DNA of 64,000 nucleotides from Aestuariirhabdus litorea (GCF_003864255.1 NZ_QWEZ01000002.1:1-64000); one strand, 5' to 3'. Numbered from the stretch's first letter, positions 7,886-16,894 are shown. The notes: generated by a model from the sequence alone, not told the origin. Numbers and translations: made by a program.

Positions 7886-10198
7886 CTAGTCAAACCAGGA
7901 GCGGAACCAGTCTACCACAGGCCCCTGGATACGGCAGATACTACTGGATCGAGGCTCGCTGCCAACGATAAACGGCATGTAGCGTGCCCCGGAACAGCCC
8001 GCTCCGCTGCGCTTACCGCTACCCGACTCCACCCACAGATAACTCACCCCCTCTACCGGGGTAGGCTGCAGAGATTCTCGCTGCCCTTGCGCCATAAAAT
8101 CACTCCACACGCGAAGGGCGCCGCTACTGCCCGTCAGACGGGTCGAGCGGTTATCGTCGCGCCCAAGCCACACCACCGCCAGCCGGTCTGCACTGTAGCC
8201 GGCAAACCAGCTATCCCTAAGGTCATTGGTGGTGCCGGTTTTCCCGGCTACGCGCATGGAGTCGGGCAAAAACTGGTAGGCCGAGCGCCCTGTTCCCTCC
8301 CGCATAACCTCCATCAGGGCGTACTGGAGCAGGTGCACCACCGCCGGCGAGAACCGCTGCTCTACCGCCAGCGGGTAGCGGCTCAGGAGAACGCCTTGAT
8401 TGGTCACCACCGAACGAATCGAGCGCAGCGGCACCTCAAAGCCATTGGACGCAATGGTCTGATAGAGAGAGGCCACCTCAATGGGGGAAAGTGAGGCGGC
8501 TCCCAGCAGTAGCGCCGGATAGTCGGTAAGCGGACGGGTAACACCGAGCCGGCGTAACACCTGCTGAACCTCGGATACTCCGACCTCCATACCCAACCTC
8601 GCCGCCGCCTGGTTGTAAGAGCGTGCCAGCGCCTCGTGCAACGGCACGTGACCGTGGCTCTTACGGTCGAAATTCTGTGGCGTCCATACATCCTCCTGGG
8701 AGAGGGTCACACTGAACGGTCCATCATCGACAGGGGTAACCAGATTGTATCGATCGTACTGCTCCAGCGCCGCCAGATAGACCGCCGGTTTGATGAGGGA
8801 GCCGATCGGGCGCAGCGCGTCCAACGCCCGGTTAAAGCCGGCGAAGCCTGCTTTGCGCCCCCCCACCAGCGCCAGCACCTCCCCCGTGCCAGGCGAGGTC
8901 ACCACCATCGCCCCCTGGATCTGGTCATCCTCACCTGCCACACGGGACAGGGTGCGCTGCACGCTGGCCTGGGCTCGCTGCTGAGCCAGTGGCGACAAAC
9001 TGGTAAAGATTCTCAACCCCTCGGAGGTCAGGTCCTGCTCGCGATAATCCCGTTTTAATTGACGCTTCACCAGATCCAGGTACGCGGTGTAGAGATTCCC
9101 CTGACCTCCCGGGCGACTGATCACCCCCAGCGGTTTCTGTTTGGCCCGCTCACCTTCAGCCCCGGACACCTCCCCCTGCTTAACCAGCTGGTCAATCACC
9201 AGGTTGCGTCGAGCCAACGCGCGCTCGGGGTGACGGCGGGGGTCATAGTAGGAAGCCCCTTTGACCAGCCCCACCAGCAGCGCCGCTCGCTCAAGGGACA
9301 GTTCCTCCAGCGGTTGCCCAAAATAAAACTCACTGGCCAGGCCAAACCCATGAATCGCCCGCTGCCCCTGCTGCCCCAGATAGATCTCGTTGATGTAGGT
9401 TTCGAGTATCTCCTCCTTGCTGTAATGAAACTCCAGCAGGAGCGCCATCAGCGCCTCGATACCCTTGCGCCACAGTGAGCGCTCATCACTGAGGTAGAAG
9501 TTTTTGACCAGCTGCTGGGTCAGGGTGCTCCCCCCCTGGCGTACCCCGCCCGCGCCTATATTGACCACCAGCGCCCGGGCGATCGATTTCGGCGACACTC
9601 CCATATGCTCATAAAACCCTCGATCTTCCACGGCTAACAGCGCCGGGATCAGGGTCGATGGCAGCTGTTGAAGGTTCACCAGCAGCCGATCCTCATTATT
9701 GGACGGATAGATTCCCCCCATCAGCAGCGGTTCCAGGCGTGCGACCCCCAGCTCAGCGCCGGCCGTATCGCTAAGCGCTACTACCCGGCCAGCCGAAAAC
9801 TCAACCACCAGGCGCTGCGAAGGCTCTGCTCCGTCGGGAAACGCAAAACCACGGGTATGAATCTCCAGGCGCTGCCCGCTACGGGCGACTTGTCCGGGCC
9901 GATTCACCCGGCCCACGGGCTGGTACCCCAGCAGCTTTATCTGTTCAAGGGCCGACTCGAGATCGATCGGAGCCCCCACATAGAACTCCAGTGGGCTGGC
10001 ATACACTTTGGCTGGAATCGCCCATTTCTTACCTTCAAAGCGACTGACCACCGCTGCGTCCAGATAGGCCAGCAGGAACCCGCCCACCACACAAGCCGCC
10101 AAAAGCCCCTTGAGCAGCAGCGAACCCCAGTTTTGTTTGCGGAAAGCCGGAGATCTCCGGCGGCGCCTTGAACGGCGCTTAGAGGTGGATGTCGACAT
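7886..10198 (-). CDS. mrcB: Penicillin-binding protein 1B (bifunctional glycosyltransferase/transpeptidase)
   Basis: 770-residue class A PBP that polymerises and cross-links peptidoglycan. Order: Arg/Lys-rich cytoplasmic tail, one transmembrane helix (about 28-50), UB2H regulatory domain (about 60-145), GT51 glycosyltransferase with catalytic Glu in AVEDRGFYEH (about residue 190) and GGSTLTQQLVKN, then the transpeptidase. The latter has the active-site SLIK (about 467), SYN (in ARSYNQAA) and KTGT (about 651) motifs, all intact. The UB2H domain is specific to PBP1B and normally binds the lipoprotein LpoB/LpoP; the downstream TPR lipoprotein is therefore an interesting neighbour. Confidence 0.95.
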   Translation of the reverse strand: MSTSTSKRRSRRRRRSPAFRKQNWGSLLLKGLLAACVVGGFLLAYLDAAVVSRFEGKKWAIPAKVYASPLEFYVGAPIDLESALEQIKLLGYQPVGRVNRPGQVARSGQRLEIHTRGFAFPDGAEPSQRLVVEFSAGRVVALSDTAGAELGVARLEPLLMGGIYPSNNEDRLLVNLQQLPSTLIPALLAVEDRGFYEHMGVSPKSIARALVVNIGAGGVRQGGSTLTQQLVKNFYLSDERSLWRKGIEALMALLLEFHYSKEEILETYINEIYLGQQGQRAIHGFGLASEFYFGQPLEELSLERAALLVGLVKGASYYDPRRHPERALARRNLVIDQLVKQGEVSGAEGERAKQKPLGVISRPGGQGNLYTAYLDLVKRQLKRDYREQDLTSEGLRIFTSLSPLAQQRAQASVQRTLSRVAGEDDQIQGAMVVTSPGTGEVLALVGGRKAGFAGFNRALDALRPIGSLIKPAVYLAALEQYDRYNLVTPVDDGPFSVTLSQEDVWTPQNFDRKSHGHVPLHEALARSYNQAAARLGMEVGVSEVQQVLRRLGVTRPLTDYPALLLGAASLSPIEVASLYQTIASNGFEVPLRSIRSVVTNQGVLLSRYPLAVEQRFSPAVVHLLQYALMEVMREGTGRSAYQFLPDSMRVAGKTGTTNDLRDSWFAGYSADRLAVVWLGRDDNRSTRLTGSSGALRVWSDFMAQGQRESLQPTPVEGVSYLWVESGSGKRSGAGCSGARYMPFIVGSEPRSSSICRIQGPVVDWFRSWFD

Positions 10199-10308
10199 AG
10201 GCGCGGATTATACCCCAGCCAACCGCTGGAACTGCGTGCTACATTTACTATTGAAGCAAAATCGCCATAATGGTCCGTCCGATACAGAACCGACCCCGAG
10301 GAGCTGCC

Positions 10309-11868
10309 GTGAGCAACCCCCTGATCGAGGCGCTTTCACGCCCCTCCCTGTTTGATCATCCGGTCGACTCATTCGAGTTGATCGAGACCCATATCTCCTG
10401 GGTCCTGCTTACCGGCCCCTATGCCTACAAGATCAAAAAGCCGGTAGACTTCGGGTTTCTCAACTTCACCTCTCTTGAGGCCCGCAAGACCTACTGTGAA
10501 GCCGAGGTCGAGCTGAACCGGCGCCTGGCACCCAACATCTACGATTGTGTTCTGCCTCTTTACGGCACGGCAGAGGCCCCCTCCTTTAACCCTGGGGGCG
10601 AACCCTTCGAGTACCTGGTGCGCATGCATCAATTCCCCAAGGGGCAACTGCTCAGCCAGCTGCAGGAACGCGGTGAGCTCAGCCTTGAGCAGATCGACCA
10701 GCTGGGAAAAATCCTGGCGGACTTCCATGCCAGCATCGAGGTAGCCGCCCCCGACAGCGACTACGGCACCCCGGACCAGGTGATGGCCCCGATCAGCCAA
10801 AACTTTGAGCAGGTCCGCCCCCTGCTGGGGGAGGACACCCAGGCCCTGCGGCAACTGGAGTTACTGCAGGGCTGGGCTGAGGACAGCTTTCAGCGACTCC
10901 ACCCCCTGCTGACCCAACGCAAGGAGCAGGGTTTCATCCGCGCCTGCCATGGTGATGTCCATCTGGGTAACATCACCCTCTTTAATGACCAGGTCACCCT
11001 GTTCGACTGCATCGAGTTCAACGAGTCTTTCCGCTGGACCGACACCTGCGCTGATATCGCCTTCCTGATCATGGACCTGGAAGCCCGCGGTGAGCCCCAG
11101 CTCGCCAACCACTGCCTCAATCGCTACCTTGAGATCAGTGGCGATTACCAATCCCTGGCCCTTCTCAGCTTTTACAAGGCTTACCGCGCCATGGTTCGAG
11201 CCAAGGTATCGCTGTTTATGATGCAGGGGGCTGACGAGGCGGGCCGCGAAGCGCTGCTCAGGGAGTACCACAAGTACGCTGAGCTGGCGGAGAGTTACAC
11301 CTGCGTACCCTTCCGCTTTGCCGCCATCACCCATGGCCTTTCCGGCTCCGGCAAGAGCACCGCCAGCAGCAAGCTGATTGACGGGCTGCGTATTATCCGT
11401 GTGCGTTCCGATGTCGAGCGCAAGCGCCTGTTCGGACTGGCCCCAGACGCCTCCTCCGACAGCGAACTCAACGCCAACATCTATACGCCGGAGGCGAGCC
11501 AGCGTACCTACGACCACCTGACACAACTGTGCACCGAGATTCTCGGCTACGGCTTCAGCGTGGTGGTCGACGCCACCTACCTGAAACAGCAGCAACGCCA
11601 GCAGATCCATGACGCTGTCGAGGAGCTGGGGGTTCCCTTCCTTATCCTCAGCTGCGAAGCAGAACTGGATAACATCCGCCAGTGGATCAGGGAGCGCGCC
11701 GCTCAGGGGGGCGACCCCTCCGAAGCCAACCTGGATGTACTGGAGCAGCAGCTGAAAAGCAGCGAGCCCCTGACCGAGCAAGAGAGGCTTTACCGCAAAC
11801 TGGTCAAAACCGACGACAAAGACAGCGTCGACTCCCTGGTTGCCCGTATACACCAGCGTTTCGAGTAA
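10309..11868 (+). CDS. Bifunctional phosphotransferase-fold / AAA ATP-binding protein
   Basis: 519 aa. The N-terminal half has the aminoglycoside phosphotransferase/kinase fold, with the catalytic loop CHGDVHLGN at about residues 212-220 and the metal-binding FDCIEF soon after. The C-terminal half is a zeta-toxin/gluconate kinase-like P-loop domain, with THGLSGSGKST (Walker A) at about 342. Such two-domain proteins occur next to ponB in Pseudomonas; the substrate is unknown. I chose the GTG at 10309, which follows CGAGGAG by five to six bases, over the ATG at 10270 without a ribosome-binding site. It is divergent from mrcB. Confidence 0.8.
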   Translation: MSNPLIEALSRPSLFDHPVDSFELIETHISWVLLTGPYAYKIKKPVDFGFLNFTSLEARKTYCEAEVELNRRLAPNIYDCVLPLYGTAEAPSFNPGGEPFEYLVRMHQFPKGQLLSQLQERGELSLEQIDQLGKILADFHASIEVAAPDSDYGTPDQVMAPISQNFEQVRPLLGEDTQALRQLELLQGWAEDSFQRLHPLLTQRKEQGFIRACHGDVHLGNITLFNDQVTLFDCIEFNESFRWTDTCADIAFLIMDLEARGEPQLANHCLNRYLEISGDYQSLALLSFYKAYRAMVRAKVSLFMMQGADEAGREALLREYHKYAELAESYTCVPFRFAAITHGLSGSGKSTASSKLIDGLRIIRVRSDVERKRLFGLAPDASSDSELNANIYTPEASQRTYDHLTQLCTEILGYGFSVVVDATYLKQQQRQQIHDAVEELGVPFLILSCEAELDNIRQWIRERAAQGGDPSEANLDVLEQQLKSSEPLTEQERLYRKLVKTDDKDSVDSLVARIHQRFE

Positions 11869-11997
11869 CCCGGTCCCCATCCTTGCATTTGTCTCAGGTC
11901 GTCTATTATTAGTGGGTGAACCATTTCCGTTCGCCCACTTCTCCAGACCACCAGCAAACACGGCGTTATCGCCGCGTGACCAAAAGGACTGCAAGCG

Positions 11998-12255
11998 ATG
12001 TCATCCAACCTGATCGAAATGAAGAACCTGGGTAAGACCTCGGTTCAATGGCTCAATGCGGTGGGGATCCGCGATAAGGAAAAACTGCAGGAGGTCGGCT
12101 CGGTTGAAGCCTACCGAAAGATCAAAACCCGCGGCTTTAAAGTATCCAAAGTCCTTCTCTATGCCCTCGAAGGGGCGCTGATCAACGCCCACTGGAATAA
12201 GCTTGACCCCTCCCTTAAGGAACGCCTGGTCGAGCAGGCTGAGGACAACGGGTAA
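11998..12255 (+). CDS. TfoX C-terminal domain protein
   Basis: 85 aa, corresponding only to the C-terminal domain of TfoX/Sxy: MKNLGKTSVQWLNAVGI, then L-x-x-VGSVEAYRKIK, and a conserved ALEGALINAHW helix. Full TfoX is about 200 aa and activates competence genes, but stand-alone C-terminal domains are common in this lineage, have a helix-hairpin-helix-like fold, and are of unknown function. The gene lies between the kinase and cbpA on the same strand. Confidence 0.8.
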   Translation: MSSNLIEMKNLGKTSVQWLNAVGIRDKEKLQEVGSVEAYRKIKTRGFKVSKVLLYALEGALINAHWNKLDPSLKERLVEQAEDNG

Positions 12256-12344
12256 AAAATAGGACGCAGTCGACAGACTGTCTCTTTAACTTACCCGGCA
12301 ATTGGCCTATCGTTGACCGTTGAATTGTACTTCGGAAGCTTGAT

Positions 12345-13142
12345 ATGTACCTGCTGGGTGAACATCCTCCTTATATTGACAGCCTGATCGAGAGCCTTCA
12401 GGCCCTCCCTGCCCAGATGCTTGATGGCCTCGAGCCGGTCGACCAGCCCATCGAACTCAGCGGCATTGATAACCTTTACCAGCAATACAGCAGTGACCGG
12501 CTCTATTATGTCCAGCAGGGTGTTGTGCACGTCGAAATTGAGGGACGCGCGCTCTTCTACCTGCAAGACGGCGATCTGGCGGGCTTACGCCAGGGGCTGG
12601 GGCTTCCCCCCAGCACCTACTCCATTGGCCACAGTGCCGTACTCATACCCTACGACCGCCAGCAGGCCTTCCGACATATCCATCAGGATGAGGAGCGCCA
12701 GCAACTGTTCACCCGCTATATCCTCGGCCATGCAGCGCTGTTTGCCGACGCCCTGGCCCGCAACAGCCAGGTCAAAGCCCACCCGGCCACCGGCTTTATG
12801 CATGTTCGCAAGGGGGAGGCGATCATCCGCGAGGGTGAGGTGGCTGACCACGTTTACATCATTATGACCGGCCACGCCGAGGCCTTCGTCGAGGGGGTCA
12901 AGGTGGGAGAGGTCTATAAAGACGAAGTGTTTGGTGCAATGGCCGTGTTCACTGGTGAAAAACGAAGCGCCTCCGTGGTCGCCAGCGAAAACTCCACCGT
13001 TATGACCGTCCCCAAGGACCAGTTTGTCGACCTGATGCAGACCCACCCAAGAATCTGCTCCACTCTCATAGAGAACATGGCCCGGACCATCACCTCCCTC
13101 AATAAAAAATTGTTGGAGTGTGAGACCTGTCGCAAGCCCTGA
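12345..13142 (+). CDS. cbpA: Cyclic nucleotide-binding protein, CbpA-like
   Basis: 265 aa. The C-terminal half (about 145-255) is a cyclic nucleotide-binding domain: HVRKGEAIIREGEVADHVYII, the EAFVEGVKVGEVYKDEVFGAMA phosphate-binding-cassette region, and KRSASVVASENSTV (motifs quoted in pieces). The N-terminal half is a weaker, divergent copy. There is no HTH or enzymatic domain, so it is not a Crp-type regulator. Position right before a PrrF-type RNA matches cbpA (PA4704) of P. aeruginosa, a cAMP-binding protein. GGAAG lies six bases before the ATG. Confidence 0.75.
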   Translation: MYLLGEHPPYIDSLIESLQALPAQMLDGLEPVDQPIELSGIDNLYQQYSSDRLYYVQQGVVHVEIEGRALFYLQDGDLAGLRQGLGLPPSTYSIGHSAVLIPYDRQQAFRHIHQDEERQQLFTRYILGHAALFADALARNSQVKAHPATGFMHVRKGEAIIREGEVADHVYIIMTGHAEAFVEGVKVGEVYKDEVFGAMAVFTGEKRSASVVASENSTVMTVPKDQFVDLMQTHPRICSTLIENMARTITSLNKKLLECETCRKP

Positions 13143-13175
13143 TCACTCCCACGGGAGAAGAAAGCCTACTTCCAC

Positions 13176-13211
13176 TTGACCCGGAAGATGAGAATGATTA
13201 TTATTTGCATA
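13176..13211 (+). promoter_or_regulatory. Fur-controlled sigma70 promoter of the PrrF-like RNA
   Basis: TTGACC (13176-13181) and TATTAT (13199-13204) are separated by 17 bases. Over the spacer and -10 lies TGAGAATGATTATTA (about 13189-13203), which matches the 15-base Fur core (TGATAATNATTATCA) at 13 of 15 positions. Fur with iron bound here would block RNA polymerase, so transcription is expected under iron starvation. The start of transcription should be near 13211. Confidence 0.8.
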
Positions 13212-13325
13212 GGTTGTCGCAGGGCAACTCGATAAGCTGAACAGGACAGTCTAGCAATCCTGCTCGGGTTATCTCCTCATCAGGCTAATCACGGTTTGCC
13301 CCTCTCTAACGAGAGGGGTTTTTTT
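13211..13325 (+). ncRNA. prrF: PrrF-like iron-responsive small RNA
   Basis: About 115 nt between a Fur-box promoter and a strong terminator, with no coding frame. The segment 13267-13295 (GGTTATCTCCTCATCAGGC then TAATCACGG) resembles, from memory, the antisense core of Pseudomonas PrrF1/PrrF2, which pairs with the start regions of mRNAs for dispensable iron proteins such as sodB. The place is also right: after cbpA and before a ChaN/PhuW-type gene. Pseudomonas aeruginosa has two tandem copies; I see one here. The 5' part can form a GTTG/CAAC stem (13213-13216 with 13225-13228). Confidence 0.8.
13299..13325 (+). terminator. Terminator of the PrrF-like RNA
   Basis: An eight-base-pair CCCCTCTC/GAGAGGGG stem with a TAAC loop is followed by seven T residues; this is also a good Hfq-binding 3' end. 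Confidence 0.92.
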
Positions 13326-13346
13326 ATGTACAGGATGTACGGTAGA

Positions 13347-13438
13347 TCGCGAGAGCCAGGGACGGCGGTAGCGATCAGACGGATGAGCCTGGTCGCGAGA
13401 GCCAGGGACGGCGGTAGCGGTCAGACGGATGGGCCAGG
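13347..13438. repeat. Tandem direct repeat, two copies of 46 bp
   Basis: Two head-to-tail copies (13347-13392 and 13393-13438) differ at only a few positions; each begins TCGCGAGAGCCAGGGACGGC. A further TCGC starts at 13439. They lie between the small RNA terminator and the end of the chaN-like gene. Function unknown. Confidence 0.85.
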
Positions 13439-13456
13439 TCGCAGCGCCATCCCCCC

Positions 13457-14425
13457 CTAACTGCCCCCGGAGTGTTTGGCCCAGTCAGCACAATAGTCGG
13501 GCCGGGGCATCTGGGGGGTAAACCAGAGATAGTCATACACCCCTTGATGGTTCAGGAGCGCCTTATCAAGGCCGCCATCAGCCTCCTCCGTCAGCTCAAT
13601 CATGGCCAGCGTGGCAAGCTTGGCGTCCGGCTCCTGACGTAACAGATAGAGGGGCACCCCGAGATCCCGACGAATGTGGTAACCACCGGCCACCAGAACC
13701 GATACCCGTGGCAGCCCCGCCATCGCCTGCGCCATACTGAGGTCACGATTCTGCTGAACACGGACCATCGCCTTCAAATGCCCGCCTTCGGCTTGGCCGC
13801 AGTGGGATTCAATGATCTGCGCCTCCAGTTCCTTCTGTACCCGCTCCTGCTGATCGGGCCCCAGCAGGGCAGCCACCTCCTCTCCCTGACCATAGATCTC
13901 ACGGATCCGGGCTCGATCCAGGTTACCGGCCCGCAGAGGCACTCCTTGAGACAGCGCCAGCTGCATCATTGGTCCGTAAAAGGGCCAGTCCCACCCTTTC
14001 ACCTCGTCCCAGCGCAACGCCGCTTTCAGATCCGACAACCCGGGGTCCTGCAACTGGGCTGCACGGTCAACCAGAGACTGCTGCTCCTGCTTGAGCATCT
14101 CCATGGTGAGCGCCCCCAGCCGCTGCTGCTGCTGCAGCCGGTAGAGCAGATACCATTGAATACGGTGATGGTCGGGGTTGTCGTGCTTCTCTCCCAGCAT
14201 GAGGTAATCATCCTGCGCAACCGCCTCCACCAGCTCATCCACCGAGATCCACTGCATCCGCGGGTAAGACCAGATACGCCCCAAAGCCGGTGCGTCTCTA
14301 TTCAAGGGCGCCTGCCATTGCTGAAGTTCTGCTGCTTCCCTGACCTCTATAGAGGGCTGCACAGCACAACCTGCAAGAGCAGCCAGGAGAACCGCACCAA
14401 GGGCGGCCAGCCACACACTTTTCAT
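13457..14425 (-). CDS. ChaN/PhuW-family lipoprotein
   Basis: 322 aa. The lipobox LAGC at about residues 17-20 predicts an outer-membrane lipoprotein. The ChaN (DUF399) domain is clear: LMLGEKHDNPDHHRIQWYLL (conserved GE-x-H-D-x-x-x-H), TMEML, and VAGGYHIRRDLGVPLYL near the end. ChaN of Campylobacter binds heme at a dimer interface, and PhuW of P. aeruginosa is the homologue beside prrF. An iron/heme role is inferred from family and from the Fur-type RNA next door. Its start overlaps the sfsA stop by four bases, so both are translationally coupled. Confidence 0.8.
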   Translation of the reverse strand: MKSVWLAALGAVLLAALAGCAVQPSIEVREAAELQQWQAPLNRDAPALGRIWSYPRMQWISVDELVEAVAQDDYLMLGEKHDNPDHHRIQWYLLYRLQQQQRLGALTMEMLKQEQQSLVDRAAQLQDPGLSDLKAALRWDEVKGWDWPFYGPMMQLALSQGVPLRAGNLDRARIREIYGQGEEVAALLGPDQQERVQKELEAQIIESHCGQAEGGHLKAMVRVQQNRDLSMAQAMAGLPRVSVLVAGGYHIRRDLGVPLYLLRQEPDAKLATLAMIELTEEADGGLDKALLNHQGVYDYLWFTPQMPRPDYCADWAKHSGGS

Positions 14426-15186
14426 ACCGTTTCCAGCTCCTTTATATTTGTTGGCTTCAGTGCGAAGGGCAAACGCCCTGTCAGGCCGATCGACACCGGA
14501 CTCACCTCAGCCCCATAAGCGATCACTTCAACCCCCGCCTCCACGGCCAGCCGCAGAGTGTTGGCATACTCGGGGTCGATCATCGACGCCGGCGCCACCT
14601 TATCGATGGCCGTATGGGGTACCACAAACAACAAAACCGCCCGTCCCCCGGCGGCAACCACCGCCATCAACTCACGCAGATGTTTACTGCCACGGGCCGT
14701 GACGGCGTCGGGAAAAAGCCCAAGCCCTCCCCCCACGGCCAGAGTGACACTTTTCACTTCAACATAGCAGTCGGGTCGCCCTTCGGCCTGTAGCAAAAGA
14801 TCGATACGGCTTCGCTCCTCGCCATAGGCAACCTCCCGGCGAATCTTGCTGTACCCCCTCAACTCCGCCAACACCCCCGATTCAATTGCCTCATGCGCGA
14901 TCTGGTTGGGGCGAGCGGTATTGATACAGGCCACCCCCTCTATCGAACCCTCCCCCAGCTCCGTTTCGGAAGTCTCCACCAACTCCCAGGTATGGGGGTA
15001 CTTGCGCTTGCTATTGCCGGAGTCCCAGAACCAGACCCGACTACCCGGGAGAGCGCAGTTTTTCATCGAGCCGGTGTTGGGGCAGTGAAGGGTCAGGCAG
15101 TCCCCCGCCGCGGTCTCGATATCAGCCAGGAAACGCTTGTAGCGGCGCACAAGGCGCCCTTCCAGCAAGGGGGGGGAGTAGATCAT
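14422..15186 (-). CDS. sfsA: SfsA family protein (sugar fermentation stimulation protein)
   Basis: 254 aa, slightly longer than E. coli SfsA (234). The start MIYSPPLLEGRLVRRYKRFLAD, the block CPNTGSMKNC, and the endonuclease-like acidic core RIDLLL...CYVEVKSVTL are characteristic. The fold has OB and restriction-endonuclease-like domains; DNA binding has been reported, but the physiological role is unsettled. It is the promoter-proximal gene of a two-gene operon with the ChaN-like lipoprotein. Confidence 0.88.
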   Translation of the reverse strand: MIYSPPLLEGRLVRRYKRFLADIETAAGDCLTLHCPNTGSMKNCALPGSRVWFWDSGNSKRKYPHTWELVETSETELGEGSIEGVACINTARPNQIAHEAIESGVLAELRGYSKIRREVAYGEERSRIDLLLQAEGRPDCYVEVKSVTLAVGGGLGLFPDAVTARGSKHLRELMAVVAAGGRAVLLFVVPHTAIDKVAPASMIDPEYANTLRLAVEAGVEVIAYGAEVSPVSIGLTGRLPFALKPTNIKELETV

Positions 15187-15460
15187 GGAACCGCCAAATT
15201 CATAGGCCGGGCCATCTGTGGATGGCCCCCACAGGGTTAATCGGCAACCTTAGCCCCCCATTAAACCGATGAATTTGTGAGAATTCACGCAGATTCTGAC
15301 CCACCGTCAACGAAGCGGTGATTTTTTTATTAATTTTCTAGCGCAGCGACCACTGTTCTGGTAGTTTCTCCGCTCTTGCGAGTAGATGGATTCTACGTGA
15401 CCGATCCACTGGGTGGGCCCATCTGCGATAAAGATATCTATTTCTGTAGAGGCTGAGAGT
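15187..15460. promoter_or_regulatory. sfsA/dksA intergenic region and dksA leader
   Basis: No gene. A perfect GGGCCATC/GATGGCCC hairpin (about 15207-15226) lies near the sfsA start, and CACCG/CGGTG followed by seven T residues (about 15302-15328) looks like a weak terminator or pause ahead of dksA. These could attenuate dksA transcription, but nothing in the sequence proves it. Confidence 0.35.
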
Positions 15461-15898
15461 ATGCCAGCACAAAAAAACACCACCAACCTGATTCGTAGCT
15501 TCGTCCCTTATAAAGAGAAGAAGGGCGAAGAGTATATGAATGAGGCCCAGGTTGCCCACTTCACCCAGATTCTCAACAACTGGAAACTGGAGCTGATGGA
15601 GGAGGTGGATCGCACGGTTAACCATATGCAGGATGAAGCCGCCAACTTCCCTGACCCTGCTGACAGGGCAAGCCAGGAGGAGGAGTTCAGCCTCGAGCTA
15701 CGCACCCGCGACCGCGAGCGTAAATTGATCAAAAAGATTGAGAAAACCCTGCAACGCATCGAAGATGACGACTACGGCTACTGCGACTCCTGCGGTGTCG
15801 AGATCGGCATTCGTCGCCTGGAAGCGCGCCCAACCGCGACCCTCTGCATCGACTGCAAAACCCTTGCTGAGATCAAGGAAAAGCAGCTGGGTACCTGA
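15461..15898 (+). CDS. dksA: RNA polymerase-binding transcription factor DksA
   Basis: 145 aa. It binds the secondary channel of RNA polymerase and works with (p)ppGpp to repress rRNA promoters and activate amino acid genes. A coiled coil (about 30-110) carries the tip acidic residues in the [14 protein letters not shown] region. The C-terminal zinc finger is intact as CDSCG...CIDCK. The ATG at 15461 gives the usual family N-terminus (MPAQKNTTN); the frame is open further upstream, but that part is not conserved. gluQ follows 45 bases later, the usual gammaproteobacterial pairing. Confidence 0.95.
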   Translation: MPAQKNTTNLIRSFVPYKEKKGEEYMNEAQVAHFTQILNNWKLELMEEVDRTVNHMQDEAANFPDPADRASQEEEFSLELRTRDRERKLIKKIEKTLQRIEDDDYGYCDSCGVEIGIRRLEARPTATLCIDCKTLAEIKEKQLGT

Positions 15899-15943
15899 TG
15901 TATGCCCGGAGCCGCTCACACCTGAGGGCGGCTCTATCCAGCT

Positions 15944-16846
15944 ATGGCTGATCCCTCCTACATCGGGCGCTTTGCCCCCTCCCCCACCGGCCCCCTTCAC
16001 TTCGGCTCCTTGCTTGCCGCGCTAGCCAGCTATCTGGATGCACGCGCCGAGGGCGGACAGTGGCTACTGCGTATCGATGACATCGACCCCCTGCGGGAAC
16101 AGGCCGGGGCCAGCGATGCAATCCAGCGAACCCTGGAGCACTTTGGCCTGACCTGGGATGGAAGCACTCACTTCCAGTCCCGACACCTTGAGCGCTTCCG
16201 CGACCTCTGCGACCAGCTACAACAGGCTCACCAGGCTTACCCCTGTAACTGCTCACGCAAAAAACTGGCGGCCTATGGTGGCCGCTATCCCGGGTTTTGC
16301 CGACAAGGCCCCTCGGGGAGCGGCGACTTCGCGATCCGGGTGTGGTGCGACCATAACCCGGTCGAGTTTACCGACCGGATCCAGGGACACCAGCACTACG
16401 ACCTCGCCCAGGATCCAGGGGATTACATTATCTGGCGCCGCGACAATTTGGTCGCTTACCAACTGGCGGCCGCTGCTGACGACGCCTGGCAGGAGGTCAA
16501 CCAGGTCGTCCGTGGCGTTGACCTGATCGACTCAACACCCCGCCAGCTTCACCTCCAGGCGCTGCTTGGCTTCCCCCCCGCGACCTACGCTCATATTCCC
16601 GTGGTGGTCAACGACAACGGACAAAAGCTCAGCAAGCAGAACCTGGCCCGGCCGCTCCCAGAGGATGACCCTCGCCCGGCCCTGGTGGCAGCACTGGAGC
16701 TATTGGGCCAGCATCCCCCCTCTGAGCTGCGGGAAAGCGCCCTGGATGACCTGTTGGGGTGGGGGATCGCCCACTGGTCGTTGGCGCAGGTTCCGCGCCG
16801 CATCGCGCTATCAGCCTCCACGCTGGAGTTGCCCTTTGATGTTTAA
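15944..16846 (+). CDS. gluQ: Glutamyl-Q tRNA(Asp) synthetase
   Basis: 300 aa; a truncated paralogue of glutamyl-tRNA synthetase without the anticodon-binding domain. It attaches glutamate to queuosine-34 of tRNA(Asp). The HIGH-like motif is PLHFGSLLAAL (about residues 17-27), the KMSKS-like motif is KLSKQNLA (about 227-234), and a cysteine cluster in YPCNCSRKKL...FCRQG can bind zinc. Probably co-transcribed with dksA. Confidence 0.93.
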   Translation: MADPSYIGRFAPSPTGPLHFGSLLAALASYLDARAEGGQWLLRIDDIDPLREQAGASDAIQRTLEHFGLTWDGSTHFQSRHLERFRDLCDQLQQAHQAYPCNCSRKKLAAYGGRYPGFCRQGPSGSGDFAIRVWCDHNPVEFTDRIQGHQHYDLAQDPGDYIIWRRDNLVAYQLAAAADDAWQEVNQVVRGVDLIDSTPRQLHLQALLGFPPATYAHIPVVVNDNGQKLSKQNLARPLPEDDPRPALVAALELLGQHPPSELRESALDDLLGWGIAHWSLAQVPRRIALSASTLELPFDV

Positions 16847-16894
16847 CCACAGCTTGAGTACCATCGGTCCCACCCTGGACACCAGAGGCCTGTT

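Noticed and set aside
13347-13438. CRISPR-like repeat
   Set aside because: Only two directly adjacent 46-bp units without spacers; no cas genes in the window.
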